DNA of 64,000 nt. Source: Rhodothermales bacterium (GTDB taxonomy: Bacteria; Bacteroidota; Rhodothermia; Rhodothermales; UBA10348). A program made the translations under genes and the position numbers. How positions within the stretch are numbered: position 1 is the stretch's first letter; each line of letters opens with the position of its first letter. The stretch covers positions 62,001-126,000 of the forward strand of contig JANQQV010000007.1 in NCBI GenBank assembly GCA_028284865.1, in the 5' to 3' direction. The notes beneath the pieces were generated by a model. It did not search any database and was not told the origin of the DNA. It saw nothing but the letters and a program-made list of their open reading frames with translations. Shown here piece after piece: positions 38,876-46,427 of this stretch.

Positions 38876-40600
38876 CTAGCGCATCCAGCGCAAATCCGCT
38901 CCGGCCGGAGCATTGGAGGCCATATGCGCGGCGGCAATTCCGACAAACTCGACCGTCGTCATGTCTTCGCCCGAACCACTTGGTGAATAGCCGGTCCAGC
39001 AATGTGGTTTTCGCCGTCCGTACTGAATTTCCGTCTCGATACGTGGCTGTGCTTCGGTATCCAGGAATTCCTCCAGCAGATACACCGCGTTGTCCAGGTA
39101 ATAGGAGTCCATGTCGCCGGTTGCGATGTGTAACTGCCCGTCCAGCTTCCCAGAAAGCGATTCCCAGTTTGTTTGCAGGTGATGATTCAGGTCGAAGTTG
39201 CTTCGCCAGTACTCGGCCGTCTGCCGGTCGATGTCTCCGTTTTCAGGGTCCCAAATAGGAGCCGGGTACCCGTCCTCCCCAACCGGTCCGAATACCGCTT
39301 CCCAGATGGCCCACTGTCCTCCTGAGCGCGTCTTGGATCCGGTGGCCAGTTCGAGATGGTTTTCTTGCCGCACCGTCGAACGGATGTTGCCATCGAAGCT
39401 ACGCGCGTTGGGACGCTCAACACGGTGCCACTCACTATCCGTGTAGTACGCATTCTCGTCCTCGTAGACGTTGACGATCTGGTAGTAGTTGAAATCGACA
39501 GGATCGGGACACCAACCCCATGAGCCTCCCCAGAAATCAGGCTGAAAGATCTGCATGGCGAGGGCTTCCCATCCCCCAGTTGAACCGCCAGCAACGATCC
39601 GCGCCCAGGGTTCAGGAATGATCCGAAACTCGGATTCCAGATAGGGTACCAATTCCTGCGTTATGGCATCGCCGTACGGGCCCAGGTTTTCCGAGTTCAC
39701 GGAATACGACGTGTCGTAGTAGGGATTAGCGTCGCGGAACGTGACGGCAATCATCTTGGGCGAATCCGGAGATCGCCAGAATTCTGAAAGACCGGCCGAG
39801 CGCCCACGGCCGGTGCCCGAGTCTGAGTAGCCCAGTGGAGACCGACTTCCAGGAAAGTGCCCCTGCATGTACATGACCGGGTAGTTCTGCGTCGACTCGT
39901 CGTAGCCCGCTGGCAGGAGCACGTTGGCACCGATGTACATGTCGCGTCCCCAGAATTCGGAAAGCAGTTCGCTACGAATCTTGACGAACCTGACCATGTC
40001 CGTATCCGGCGGATTGCCTTGCTGGAGGCTGCCTCCTTCCGGAACTGGATTTTGTGGAGGAATGACACCGCTGACTTCTAGCGAAACTGTACCGTTCGAA
40101 GACGCATCCACACGCGTTGTCACTACCTCGCTTATCCCGTTTCCTGGTGCCCGCCACTGGTTCTGGCCGGCCCCGGAATTGAGGTGCATTGCGACGGTAT
40201 GTCCGTCCGAGCGCTCGAATTCAGTGTATACACTCAGGAGTGCCTGAACGTGGTATTCTCCCTCAGGCAATTCTTCAATCGACTCGAACGGGAATCCACG
40301 AACGGCAGCGTCTCCGGCTTCCAGCCGGACAAGGTCTCCGGGCTCGAGTCCCTCGACATCGATACCCCAGAAGGGTACACCACTCACACCCGTTTGAAGT
40401 CTCGGTTCGCGTTCATCGTCGCGCGAAATGACGACAAACAGCCTGCCATGAACGGGCGTGTCCAAGCCAAGGGAGTCGATTGCTTGATAGGCCTCCTCGG
40501 TCAAGCGAACCTCGAAAGCGAAGTCGCTGGTGGAATTGGATTGGCAGCTCGTCAGCAGGAGCGTTAGGCCGACGAATAAGGAACTAAGCAGGCGGGTCAT
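38876..40600 (-). CDS. Lipoprotein esterase (putative esterase/Esterase D-like alpha/beta hydrolase)
   Basis: 574 residues. A lipobox LLTSC with C19 indicates a lipid-anchored envelope protein. The catalytic half has YPVMYMQGHFP (start of the alpha/beta fold), a nucleophile elbow GGS340TGG and, near the C-terminus, RRKPHCWTG carrying a candidate catalytic histidine. This resembles the putative-esterase family that includes feruloyl/acetyl-xylan esterases and Esterase D. The N-terminal 180 residues are a beta-rich domain. The substrate is unknown. The gene stands alone on its strand. Confidence 0.85.
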   Translation of the reverse strand: MTRLLSSLFVGLTLLLTSCQSNSTSDFAFEVRLTEEAYQAIDSLGLDTPVHGRLFVVISRDDEREPRLQTGVSGVPFWGIDVEGLEPGDLVRLEAGDAAVRGFPFESIEELPEGEYHVQALLSVYTEFERSDGHTVAMHLNSGAGQNQWRAPGNGISEVVTTRVDASSNGTVSLEVSGVIPPQNPVPEGGSLQQGNPPDTDMVRFVKIRSELLSEFWGRDMYIGANVLLPAGYDESTQNYPVMYMQGHFPGSRSPLGYSDSGTGRGRSAGLSEFWRSPDSPKMIAVTFRDANPYYDTSYSVNSENLGPYGDAITQELVPYLESEFRIIPEPWARIVAGGSTGGWEALAMQIFQPDFWGGSWGWCPDPVDFNYYQIVNVYEDENAYYTDSEWHRVERPNARSFDGNIRSTVRQENHLELATGSKTRSGGQWAIWEAVFGPVGEDGYPAPIWDPENGDIDRQTAEYWRSNFDLNHHLQTNWESLSGKLDGQLHIATGDMDSYYLDNAVYLLEEFLDTEAQPRIETEIQYGRRKPHCWTGYSPSGSGEDMTTVEFVGIAAAHMASNAPAGADLRWMR

Positions 40601-40761
40601 GACATTTCGAATTTCTGAAGGGAGATACCAATCTATGTTGATCCCTCAACGCTTTCCACTGCTGCGCCCTCTTGCTTGCGGATTCCTTGACTTCCCGTCG
40701 ACAATTCGGGATTGTATGCAGGTCGGGATTGTGTACTGAGCCTCCACCCACGGATTGACTG

Positions 40762-41274
40762 ATGACGGACCCTCGTTTCCTGATTGATTTCGCACAGCTC
40801 GCTATTGTTTTGGCTGGCTTCACGTCAGTGTTTGCCGCACTCATTCCGAAAGACTCCGAGTTTTGCCGGGTCGATCGCGTGCATGCAGCGGCCATGATTC
40901 TGGCGAGCTATACGACGGTTATTTGTGCACTGACTCCGTTTTACCTCGAAGCGATAGGTGTCGAGGGAATGGCTATATGGAAAGTAGCGACGGCATTCTT
41001 GTTGCTCCTGGGGACTCCTTGCGCCTTCTATGTCCTGAAGCGAGTGCTCGCCATGACGCGGGAAGAGCAAAGGGAGATGGGGCTGGTCCACATCTGGGTT
41101 GGATTTGGACTCATCGGAGTAATGCTGGTCATTGCCATAACAGGCCTGTTCAGCGATCGCGCCAAAGACCTGTTCATCGCCGCTCTGATGTTGGGATTCG
41201 CTGCCGGATCCATGTCATTTCTTTCCTTCGCTCTCAACCAGTTCAGCGAACGCAGGTCTGGAAGCCCGTCATGA
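40762..41274 (+). CDS. Integral membrane protein of unknown function
   Basis: 170 residues with four or five hydrophobic helices ([97 protein letters not shown]). There are no signature residues that I can tie to a family. It precedes ahcY on the same strand with a 106-base gap, so read-through is possible, but functional linkage to the methyl cycle is not evident. Confidence 0.7.
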   Translation: MTDPRFLIDFAQLAIVLAGFTSVFAALIPKDSEFCRVDRVHAAAMILASYTTVICALTPFYLEAIGVEGMAIWKVATAFLLLLGTPCAFYVLKRVLAMTREEQREMGLVHIWVGFGLIGVMLVIAITGLFSDRAKDLFIAALMLGFAAGSMSFLSFALNQFSERRSGSPS

Positions 41275-41380
41275 AAGCCGTTCACCTGTCTTCATCGCCG
41301 CTTACCGAAGTGATGGAAACAACATGGCCGCAAACGGTACAAATCGCCATCCAGAAGGCTACACATCATCTATCAGGTCG

Positions 41381-42688
41381 ATGAACGTCGAAACGTTGAA
41401 TTACAAAGTCAAAGACATCTCCCTCGCAGAGTGGGGCCGTAAAGAGATCCGGTTGGCAGAAGCCGAGATGCCGGGTCTCATGGCTCTCAGAGAGCAGTAC
41501 CGTGACCAGCAGCCGCTCAAAGGCGCTCGCATCGCTGGTTGCCTCCACATGACGGTTCAAACCGCAGTATTGATCGAGACCCTGGTTGAATTGGGCGCCG
41601 AAGTAACCTGGTCGTCTTGCAACATCTTCAGCACGCAGGACGAAGCGGCAGCGGCGATTGCAGCTGCGGGCATTCAGGTATACGCCTGGAAAGGCATGAA
41701 CGAGGAAGAGTTTGACTGGTGCATCGAGCAGACGCTGTTCTTTGGCGAAGAGGGTAAGCCGTTGAACATGATCCTCGATGACGGCGGCGACCTGACGAAC
41801 ATGGTACTCGACCGCTATCCCGAATTGGTCCCGGGCATCAAAGGTCTGTCTGAGGAGACGACGACGGGTGTTCACCGCCTGCATGAGCGTCAGAAAAATG
41901 GAACACTGCCAATGCCAGCCATCAATGTCAACGACTCGGTCACGAAGTCGAAATTTGATAATAAGTATGGTTGCAAGGAGTCGCTGGTAGATGCTCTTCG
42001 CCGCGCCACCGATATCATGATGGCAGGCAAAGTCGCCGTCGTGGCTGGTTACGGCGATGTTGGTAAAGGATCGGCGGCCTCACTTCGAGGAGCTGGCGCC
42101 CGAGTGATTGTTACCGAAATTGATCCCATCTGCGCGCTTCAGGCAGCAATGGACGGTTTCGCTGTCAAAAAAATGGACGACGCAGTCAAAGAAGTCGACA
42201 TCGTAGTGACCGCCACGGGCAACTTCAACGTGGTTACCGAGCGTCATTTTCGGTCGCTCAAGGACAAGGCGATCGTTTGCAACATTGGTCATTTCGACAA
42301 TGAGATCGATATGGCGTGGCTCAATGAGAACTATGGCCATACCAAAGACACGATCAAACCTCAGGTGGACCTCTACTCCATCGACGGTAGCGAGGTGATC
42401 ATCCTTGCAGAGGGTCGTCTCGTGAATCTCGGCTGTGCGACCGGTCACCCCTCATTCGTGATGTCGAACTCATTCACGAACCAGGTGCTTGCTCAGCTCG
42501 AACTCTGGCACAATGCCGACCAGTATGACAACGAGGTGTACACGCTGCCGAAGCATCTCGATGAGCAGGTAGCCCGTCTGCACCTGGCCAAGATCGGCGT
42601 CGAGCTTGACGAACTGTCCCAAGAACAGGCCGAATACATCGGTGTCACGCCGGATGGGCCGTACAAGCCTGAGTACTATCGCTACTGA
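41381..42688 (+). CDS. ahcY: Adenosylhomocysteinase
   Basis: 435 residues from ATG 41381. The frame is open from 41324, but the extra 19 codons are not conserved-looking. The cytosolic NAD+-dependent enzyme splits S-adenosylhomocysteine to adenosine and homocysteine, clearing the product of methylation. Blocks seen are [74 protein letters not shown], the NAD site [20 protein letters not shown] and the C-terminal [12 protein letters not shown]. It ends with a strong rho-independent terminator. I looked for an SAH riboswitch upstream and saw none. Confidence 0.97.
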   Translation: MNVETLNYKVKDISLAEWGRKEIRLAEAEMPGLMALREQYRDQQPLKGARIAGCLHMTVQTAVLIETLVELGAEVTWSSCNIFSTQDEAAAAIAAAGIQVYAWKGMNEEEFDWCIEQTLFFGEEGKPLNMILDDGGDLTNMVLDRYPELVPGIKGLSEETTTGVHRLHERQKNGTLPMPAINVNDSVTKSKFDNKYGCKESLVDALRRATDIMMAGKVAVVAGYGDVGKGSAASLRGAGARVIVTEIDPICALQAAMDGFAVKKMDDAVKEVDIVVTATGNFNVVTERHFRSLKDKAIVCNIGHFDNEIDMAWLNENYGHTKDTIKPQVDLYSIDGSEVIILAEGRLVNLGCATGHPSFVMSNSFTNQVLAQLELWHNADQYDNEVYTLPKHLDEQVARLHLAKIGVELDELSQEQAEYIGVTPDGPYKPEYYRY

Positions 42689-42710
42689 GTCGGGTATGAA
42701 CTTTGACTTG

Positions 42711-42749
42711 AAAGCCTCCGACATTGCTGATGTCGGAGGCTTTCTTTTT
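42711..42749 (+). terminator. Rho-independent terminator of ahcY
   Basis: Perfect 14-bp arms at 42711-42724 and 42730-42743 around a five-base loop, followed by CTTTTT. It lies 22 bases after the ahcY stop. Confidence 0.93.
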
Positions 42750-42839
42750 GGGGGCAAGCTTGATAAGGGTTTTCCGCGTGAGCGCTCTCCAGCGCCCAGC
42801 CTGTTCGTCAAAGAGAGATATCTGACTTGTCGCGAAGCT

Positions 42840-43289
42840 CTATAGGGTCAGTATCACAAACATTGGTCCGATCAGAAAGCCACCGGCGCCTAGGCCAATG
42901 GTCATTCCAATGAGTGGATTGTTGTCGCGGCGTTTGGCGATTCCCCATCCAGCAACGGCACCGACCAATACACCAGCGGCGTATACCATCCCTGGGGATT
43001 TGGAGGCGCGCGCCGCGTATGGACTTCCGAAGGGTGAGAGTTCGTGGCGTATCCATTCATCGTCCCGAAGGCTGGTTGCTTGATTCGGACTTTCCAAAAG
43101 GCTCCATCGCCGTTCAAAAACATGCCGTCCAGATGGAAAGGCGAAATGCGACTGAACTCCAATTCGTGGTGAGTTGATCGCTGCCTCCCTTGGCGTCGGG
43201 AAAGTCTGGGCGAATGAATCTGAGGCGCAGGTAAAAAGCACCACCAAGACCAGACTGGACACCACAAGTATTCGCTGATACATATCCAT
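42840..43289 (-). CDS. Exported glycine-rich small membrane protein, unknown
   Basis: 149 residues. A signal peptide is clear (MYQRILVVSSLVLVVLFTCASDSFAQ, cleavage after the second Ala-Gln area); the true start may be the second methionine at 43283. The C-terminal 60 residues carry two short glycine/alanine-rich hydrophobic segments (VYAAGVLVGAVAGWGIA and IGMTIGLGAGGFLIGPMF) separated by KRRDNNP, which looks like a glycine-zipper hairpin. There is no recognisable family. It is 11 bases downstream of the lipoprotein gene and probably co-transcribed. Confidence 0.65.
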   Translation of the reverse strand: MDMYQRILVVSSLVLVVLFTCASDSFAQTFPTPREAAINSPRIGVQSHFAFPSGRHVFERRWSLLESPNQATSLRDDEWIRHELSPFGSPYAARASKSPGMVYAAGVLVGAVAGWGIAKRRDNNPLIGMTIGLGAGGFLIGPMFVILTL

Positions 43290-43300
43290 AAACCTGACTG

Positions 43301-43942
43301 CTATTGGGGTCGAGCCGACGCTCCTCGGTCTTTATCCGTCGGTGCCTCTCTCGTATCCAGGGAGAACATCAACCCACCGATGCCACCGCCATCGTACACA
43401 ACAATATCCAATGTGTGCGTGCCGTCCAATCCAACGATTGTCGATCTGGTGAATGACTTTTCGGTGCCCTGTGAATCGATATGCTCTCCGTCGATGTAAA
43501 TCCATGCACAGTCGTCGGCCAGTACAAATAGATCAAATACACCGTCTCCTGTCAATTCAGAAGTGAACCGTGAATACGCCTGACCCAAGTCGCCCGGAGT
43601 CTCCAACATGGGTTCACTCGTCACCCAGTTCGCAGAGAAGCCATCCAGTTCTGCTAGCGATTGCCAATCATGCGCGTCCTTTCCGTGTTTGACAGCGTCT
43701 CGAGGCACACCCCAGTTCGATTGAAGGTCAACCCCCGGATCAATGGAGCACCCTCCCGTCCATGGCTGAAAGGCTATCTCCGGGAAGAGCACATTGTACG
43801 TCATGACTTCGCCCGTGCTTGAAAAGACTCCAGACGGATCAACCTCCTCCATATTCCGGATGAAGTCCGCAAAACCGGCACACCCGGTGAACAGCAGTCC
43901 GGCAATCAAAAGAACGGAGAGGCGTGGAAGAGTCGTGCGCAT
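43301..43942 (-). CDS. Lipoprotein with PA14/fibro-slime-like carbohydrate-binding domain
   Basis: 213 residues from ATG 43942, which gives a lipoprotein signal (RLSVLLIAGLLFTGC, lipidated cysteine about residue 21). The mature part has the order seen in fibro-slime/PA14 proteins: a DWQSLAELDGFSANWV segment, then DGVFDLFVLADDCAWIYIDGEHI and a DGTHTLDIVVYDGGGIGGLMFSL strand pair. Such domains bind sugars or form adhesive surfaces. The DUF-type assignment is tentative. It lies next to the tRNA-Pro attachment site and forms a pair with the small exported protein downstream. Confidence 0.72.
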   Translation of the reverse strand: MRTTLPRLSVLLIAGLLFTGCAGFADFIRNMEEVDPSGVFSSTGEVMTYNVLFPEIAFQPWTGGCSIDPGVDLQSNWGVPRDAVKHGKDAHDWQSLAELDGFSANWVTSEPMLETPGDLGQAYSRFTSELTGDGVFDLFVLADDCAWIYIDGEHIDSQGTEKSFTRSTIVGLDGTHTLDIVVYDGGGIGGLMFSLDTREAPTDKDRGASARPQ

Positions 43943-44055
43943 GATGAGAGCTGTTTGTTTGCAGGCGATCGACAAAGATAGCCACGACTAATCTCTGACA
44001 GAATCCCTGTTGCCGCCTTCTTGTCGCAAAGGCAAGGATGCATTCGTCGGGACTC

Positions 44056-44088
44056 TCACTGGGATTTTCCTTCGGACAATCCCAGTGA
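44056..44088. terminator. Hairpin between the lipoprotein gene and the island
   Basis: Arms TCACTGGGATT (44056-44066) and AATCCCAGTGA (44078-44088) are exact complements around 11 bases. There is no strong T-tract on either side, so the function is uncertain. Confidence 0.4.
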
Positions 44089-44103
44089 CCCTCCTCAAAC
44101 ACG

Positions 44104-44131
44104 AAAAGGCAAGCCCGAAGGCTTGCCTTTT
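44104..44131 (-). terminator. Terminator of the original tRNA-Pro gene
   Basis: A perfect 12-bp stem (44104-44115 with 44120-44131) around a CGAA loop, with T-runs on both strands. It sits 11 bases beyond the left tRNA fragment and is probably the ancestral tRNA terminator, left behind when the island inserted. Confidence 0.75.
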
Positions 44132-44141
44132 CTTTGTTTTC

Positions 44142-44196
44142 GTCGGGACGGCGGGATTTGAACCCACGACCCCTTGCACCCCATGCAAGTGCGCTA
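44142..44196 (-). pseudogene. attL: truncated tRNA-Pro(GGG), 3' portion only
   Basis: The 55 bases 44142-44196 are identical to 57754-57808. They cover the tRNA from the D-arm TAGCGC through the anticodon stem-loop, T-arm and acceptor 3' strand. The 5' acceptor strand and most of the D-arm are absent (the sequence departs at 44197), so this copy cannot fold as a tRNA. It is the displaced 3' end of the original gene and marks the left attachment site. Confidence 0.9.
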
Positions 44197-44261
44197 GATG
44201 GGCCAATCCACCTAAACACTAGCAAATGAGCACTATCCAGATCTAGTCTGGTTTTTCTAGC

Positions 44262-44277
44262 ACAAATGTAGAACAGT
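44262..44277 (+). repeat. 16-bp repeat near the left island end (possible integrase arm site)
   Basis: ACAAATGTAGAACAGT here is identical to 57648-57663 near the right end. A related ACAAATGTAC follows at 44295. Equal motifs close to both attachment sites suggest arm-type integrase or excisionase sites. Confidence 0.5.
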
Positions 44278-44481
44278 TCTTTGCTGTAATCGCTACAAAT
44301 GTACTCTTTACTAGCTCCCCGCAACACCCTCTTTTTCTGCCATTGTAACATATACCCATATAATGGAGAACTGGTAGGGGTGTGGTCAAACAATAGAAAA
44401 AGAGAAAGAAAGAGAAGACTCGTAGTGGTTGGCAGGAATTATCAGACAACAGAGTAATCGGATTCCAGAAATGAAGAATGA

Positions 44482-45552
44482 CTAGCGAAGAAGATCGAAA
44501 TCTGCTGATTCAAATTTTTGACCGCGAATTTTGATTTCGATTCCTGTGTGGATTTTGACCAGTCCTTCTAGGTAGCGAGTCTCCATCCTCTTTCCCACCC
44601 ATCCATCGTATATCATTGAAATCATTCGATCGCCCACTGCTTCATTGAGAATCTGCATTATCCATGCTTCATATCCATACATCTCAAACATGAGATCATT
44701 CTTTGGTGCTCCTGACTCTCTAGACTTTCCTAGCACATTCTGAATTCGCTTTCCTCCTTCCCTGAGTCGTTTGACAATGGTTCTTCGTCCCTCCACAACC
44801 TCTCGGTACAAACCTCTGAGAAGTGTATCTCGATGCATTTCCTCCAGCTTTGATACTCCCCACTTTGACGCCATGGAGTTCCATCCGTTTGGACTATCCT
44901 TAGATCCGTAGATCCAAGAAATCAGATAAGTCTTTAGTGCTGAAGATTTGATTCCATACTTATCTGACAAGGATGCTCTCACCTCTTCCTTGTTCTCATT
45001 GTAGTGACTAATGCATGGAGTTTTGAGTCCTTCACGTTGACACAGATACTCAAGTATCGTGTAGTGAGCGTTCGAAAGATCGTAGTCCCACAGATCTTGA
45101 TCGGCGAACAACACATTTCTTACCGCTGAGGACGTATTCACCGTATGGGGAAAATTCAGTCCTTGGGGGACAGTTAGTCTCCCTTCGCTTCCTTCTCGAT
45201 ATAGTTGAAGAACGTGCCCCGGACACAGTGGACGCTCAGAAGCCTCACGCCAAGCTTCTAGACTATTCAAGTTGTACTTGAACCGTGCTGTTCTCAATCG
45301 TATCGAAGGACCATTAGATCGCATATACGCAATCGCTTCTTCCACACATTTAATGTTTGGCTTGATTGCACCGGGAAGAACTACCGATGAAGCCGTAGGG
45401 TTACCGTCCTTATCTAACCCCAGAATCGCATTGGATGGAAGCTCATTGACTACCACTCGCGCCTTGGATCCATCCCTGTACGAGTACTGTACTGGGGAGT
45501 AAATTCTCTTTTGTTGAAAGGCGTCGATCTCCGTGTCAAGCCACTCTTTCAA
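44482..45552 (-). CDS. Compact DNA/RNA polymerase of the family A (Pol I/T7-like) palm superfamily
   Basis: 356 residues from a TTG start. Three motifs occur in the order and internal spacing of family A polymerases. Motif A, WDYDLSNAHYTILEYL, has candidate catalytic D158 and is preceded by GRLTVPQGLNFPHTVNTSS and an RNVLFA strand, parallel to the Pol I region before its DYS motif. Motif B is K207-x7-Y215-G216 (KTYLISWIYG), the same spacing as in Pol I and T7 RNA polymerase. Motif C is ISMIYDGW with D316, where the usual HD is YD. A YGYEAWIMQIL helix lies between B and C. There is no exonuclease domain. It probably replicates or transcribes the element; whether it makes DNA or RNA cannot be told. 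Confidence 0.65.
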   Translation of the reverse strand: MKEWLDTEIDAFQQKRIYSPVQYSYRDGSKARVVVNELPSNAILGLDKDGNPTASSVVLPGAIKPNIKCVEEAIAYMRSNGPSIRLRTARFKYNLNSLEAWREASERPLCPGHVLQLYREGSEGRLTVPQGLNFPHTVNTSSAVRNVLFADQDLWDYDLSNAHYTILEYLCQREGLKTPCISHYNENKEEVRASLSDKYGIKSSALKTYLISWIYGSKDSPNGWNSMASKWGVSKLEEMHRDTLLRGLYREVVEGRRTIVKRLREGGKRIQNVLGKSRESGAPKNDLMFEMYGYEAWIMQILNEAVGDRMISMIYDGWVGKRMETRYLEGLVKIHTGIEIKIRGQKFESADFDLLR

Positions 45553-45854
45553 CTGATATTTCTTTGTGTAAGATTTCCTCCGGAAAACCTGAATGACTCA
45601 TCTACACATTTCAGATATGGATCGATGACCTCAAGGTAATAGCCGTTCCGACGAGTCTTGGCAAACTCTCCTTGCAGATATTTTGCAGGAAGGGCATAGG
45701 AACCAAAATACTCAGTTGGGAAGAACTCACGATGTACGAAGTTGCCTTGGATACACCCTGCGATAAGATGGGCTAAACGTTCCTGATGCAGAGGTGTCAG
45801 CGCACAAAAGTGCTTGTGCCCTGAGAGAAGTTTTTGAATCGCAAAGTCGTTCAT
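45549..45854 (-). CDS. Small ORF immediately upstream of the polymerase-like gene
   Basis: 101 residues, no family recognised. Its TGA stop overlaps the TTG start of the polymerase-like frame. The polymerase frame stays open about 45 bases further upstream without an ATG or GTG, reading RRKSYTKKYQLKEW. That continues naturally from VDESF of this ORF if the frame slips by -1 near 45585. So this may be the N-terminal part of one polymerase gene split by a frameshift mutation, by programmed slippage or by a sequence error. A truly separate, coupled small protein is the alternative. Three phased repeats lie just before its start. Confidence 0.55.
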   Translation of the reverse strand: MNDFAIQKLLSGHKHFCALTPLHQERLAHLIAGCIQGNFVHREFFPTEYFGSYALPAKYLQGEFAKTRRNGYYLEVIDPYLKCVDESFRFSGGNLTQRNIS

Positions 45855-45859
45855 GGTGT

Positions 45860-45890
45860 CACACTAGTGCACACTGTCTCACACTCCGTT
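45860..45890. repeat. Three CACACT repeats at exact 10-bp spacing before the polymerase operon
   Basis: CACACT begins at 45860, 45870 and 45880 (plus strand), within 30 bases of the upstream ORF start. One helical turn of spacing suggests an operator or a replication-initiator iteron array. Beyond it, 45891-46229 holds no gene that I would support. Confidence 0.45.
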
Positions 45891-46229
45891 CACGAAAAGC
45901 ATGGCCGCGATATTTGAACGCGTTTGAGTCATCACAATAGGAAGTTTTGCACCGCAGAACCGAGGAATGGGTAGGGTGCGGCCCCAGCAAGAGACCGAAG
46001 ATAAAATGGACAGATTACCCCTCCTCTTGCCAACTACACCTGCACTCTGCACTACAATCCAGAATCATCATGTGCAACGTTTTCAGAGGTTGTGACCAAG
46101 ACCGTGAGGTGATCCTTATCTACCACCCGCTGATTTCTGCCCTGCAACAAATGCGGCTTCTGCAATTCTCATAACCGTTCGGTAATTGTTTTTCTGTTGT
46201 CGAGATGGCTTCTCCCTACCAAACTTTTC

Positions 46230-46364
46230 TCAGAATTCTGTGAACAGGGTCTCAGCTATCAGAATCTGGGTATCAACACCATCAACTCGAATTCGTAGCG
46301 GAGCAGGTTTTCCCGCATGAACTGTGATTGAGGTTTCTTGACGTACCTCCACTCGTTTGCTCAT
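46230..46364 (-). CDS. Possible 44-residue protein downstream of hsdR
   Basis: ATG at 46364 to TGA at 46230, read by hand. The product begins MSKRVEVRQETSITVHAGKP, then APLRIRVDGVDTQIL, and ends in ETLFTEF. It starts 63 bases after the hsdR stop on the same strand. The alternating charged/hydrophobic pattern with a glycine turn suggests a small beta-rich protein. No family is recognised; it may be a chance frame. Confidence 0.4.
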   Translation of the reverse strand: MSKRVEVRQETSITVHAGKPAPLRIRVDGVDTQILIAETLFTEF

Positions 46365-46427
46365 CGGTTGTCCTCTTCGACTATAGCTGACTCACACTGT
46401 TGAACACGGAATTTTTTTACTGACTTG

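Noticed and set aside
41275-41380. SAH riboswitch before ahcY
   Set aside because: I looked for the conserved core of the aptamer and its pairing; neither is present in the 106-base gap.
44142-44222. Second functional tRNA-Pro at the left island end
   Set aside because: The 5' acceptor strand and D-arm are missing, so it cannot fold as a tRNA.
45947-46174. 75-codon plus-strand frame in the island
   Set aside because: Short, no conserved pattern, and no neighbouring gene on that strand to support it.
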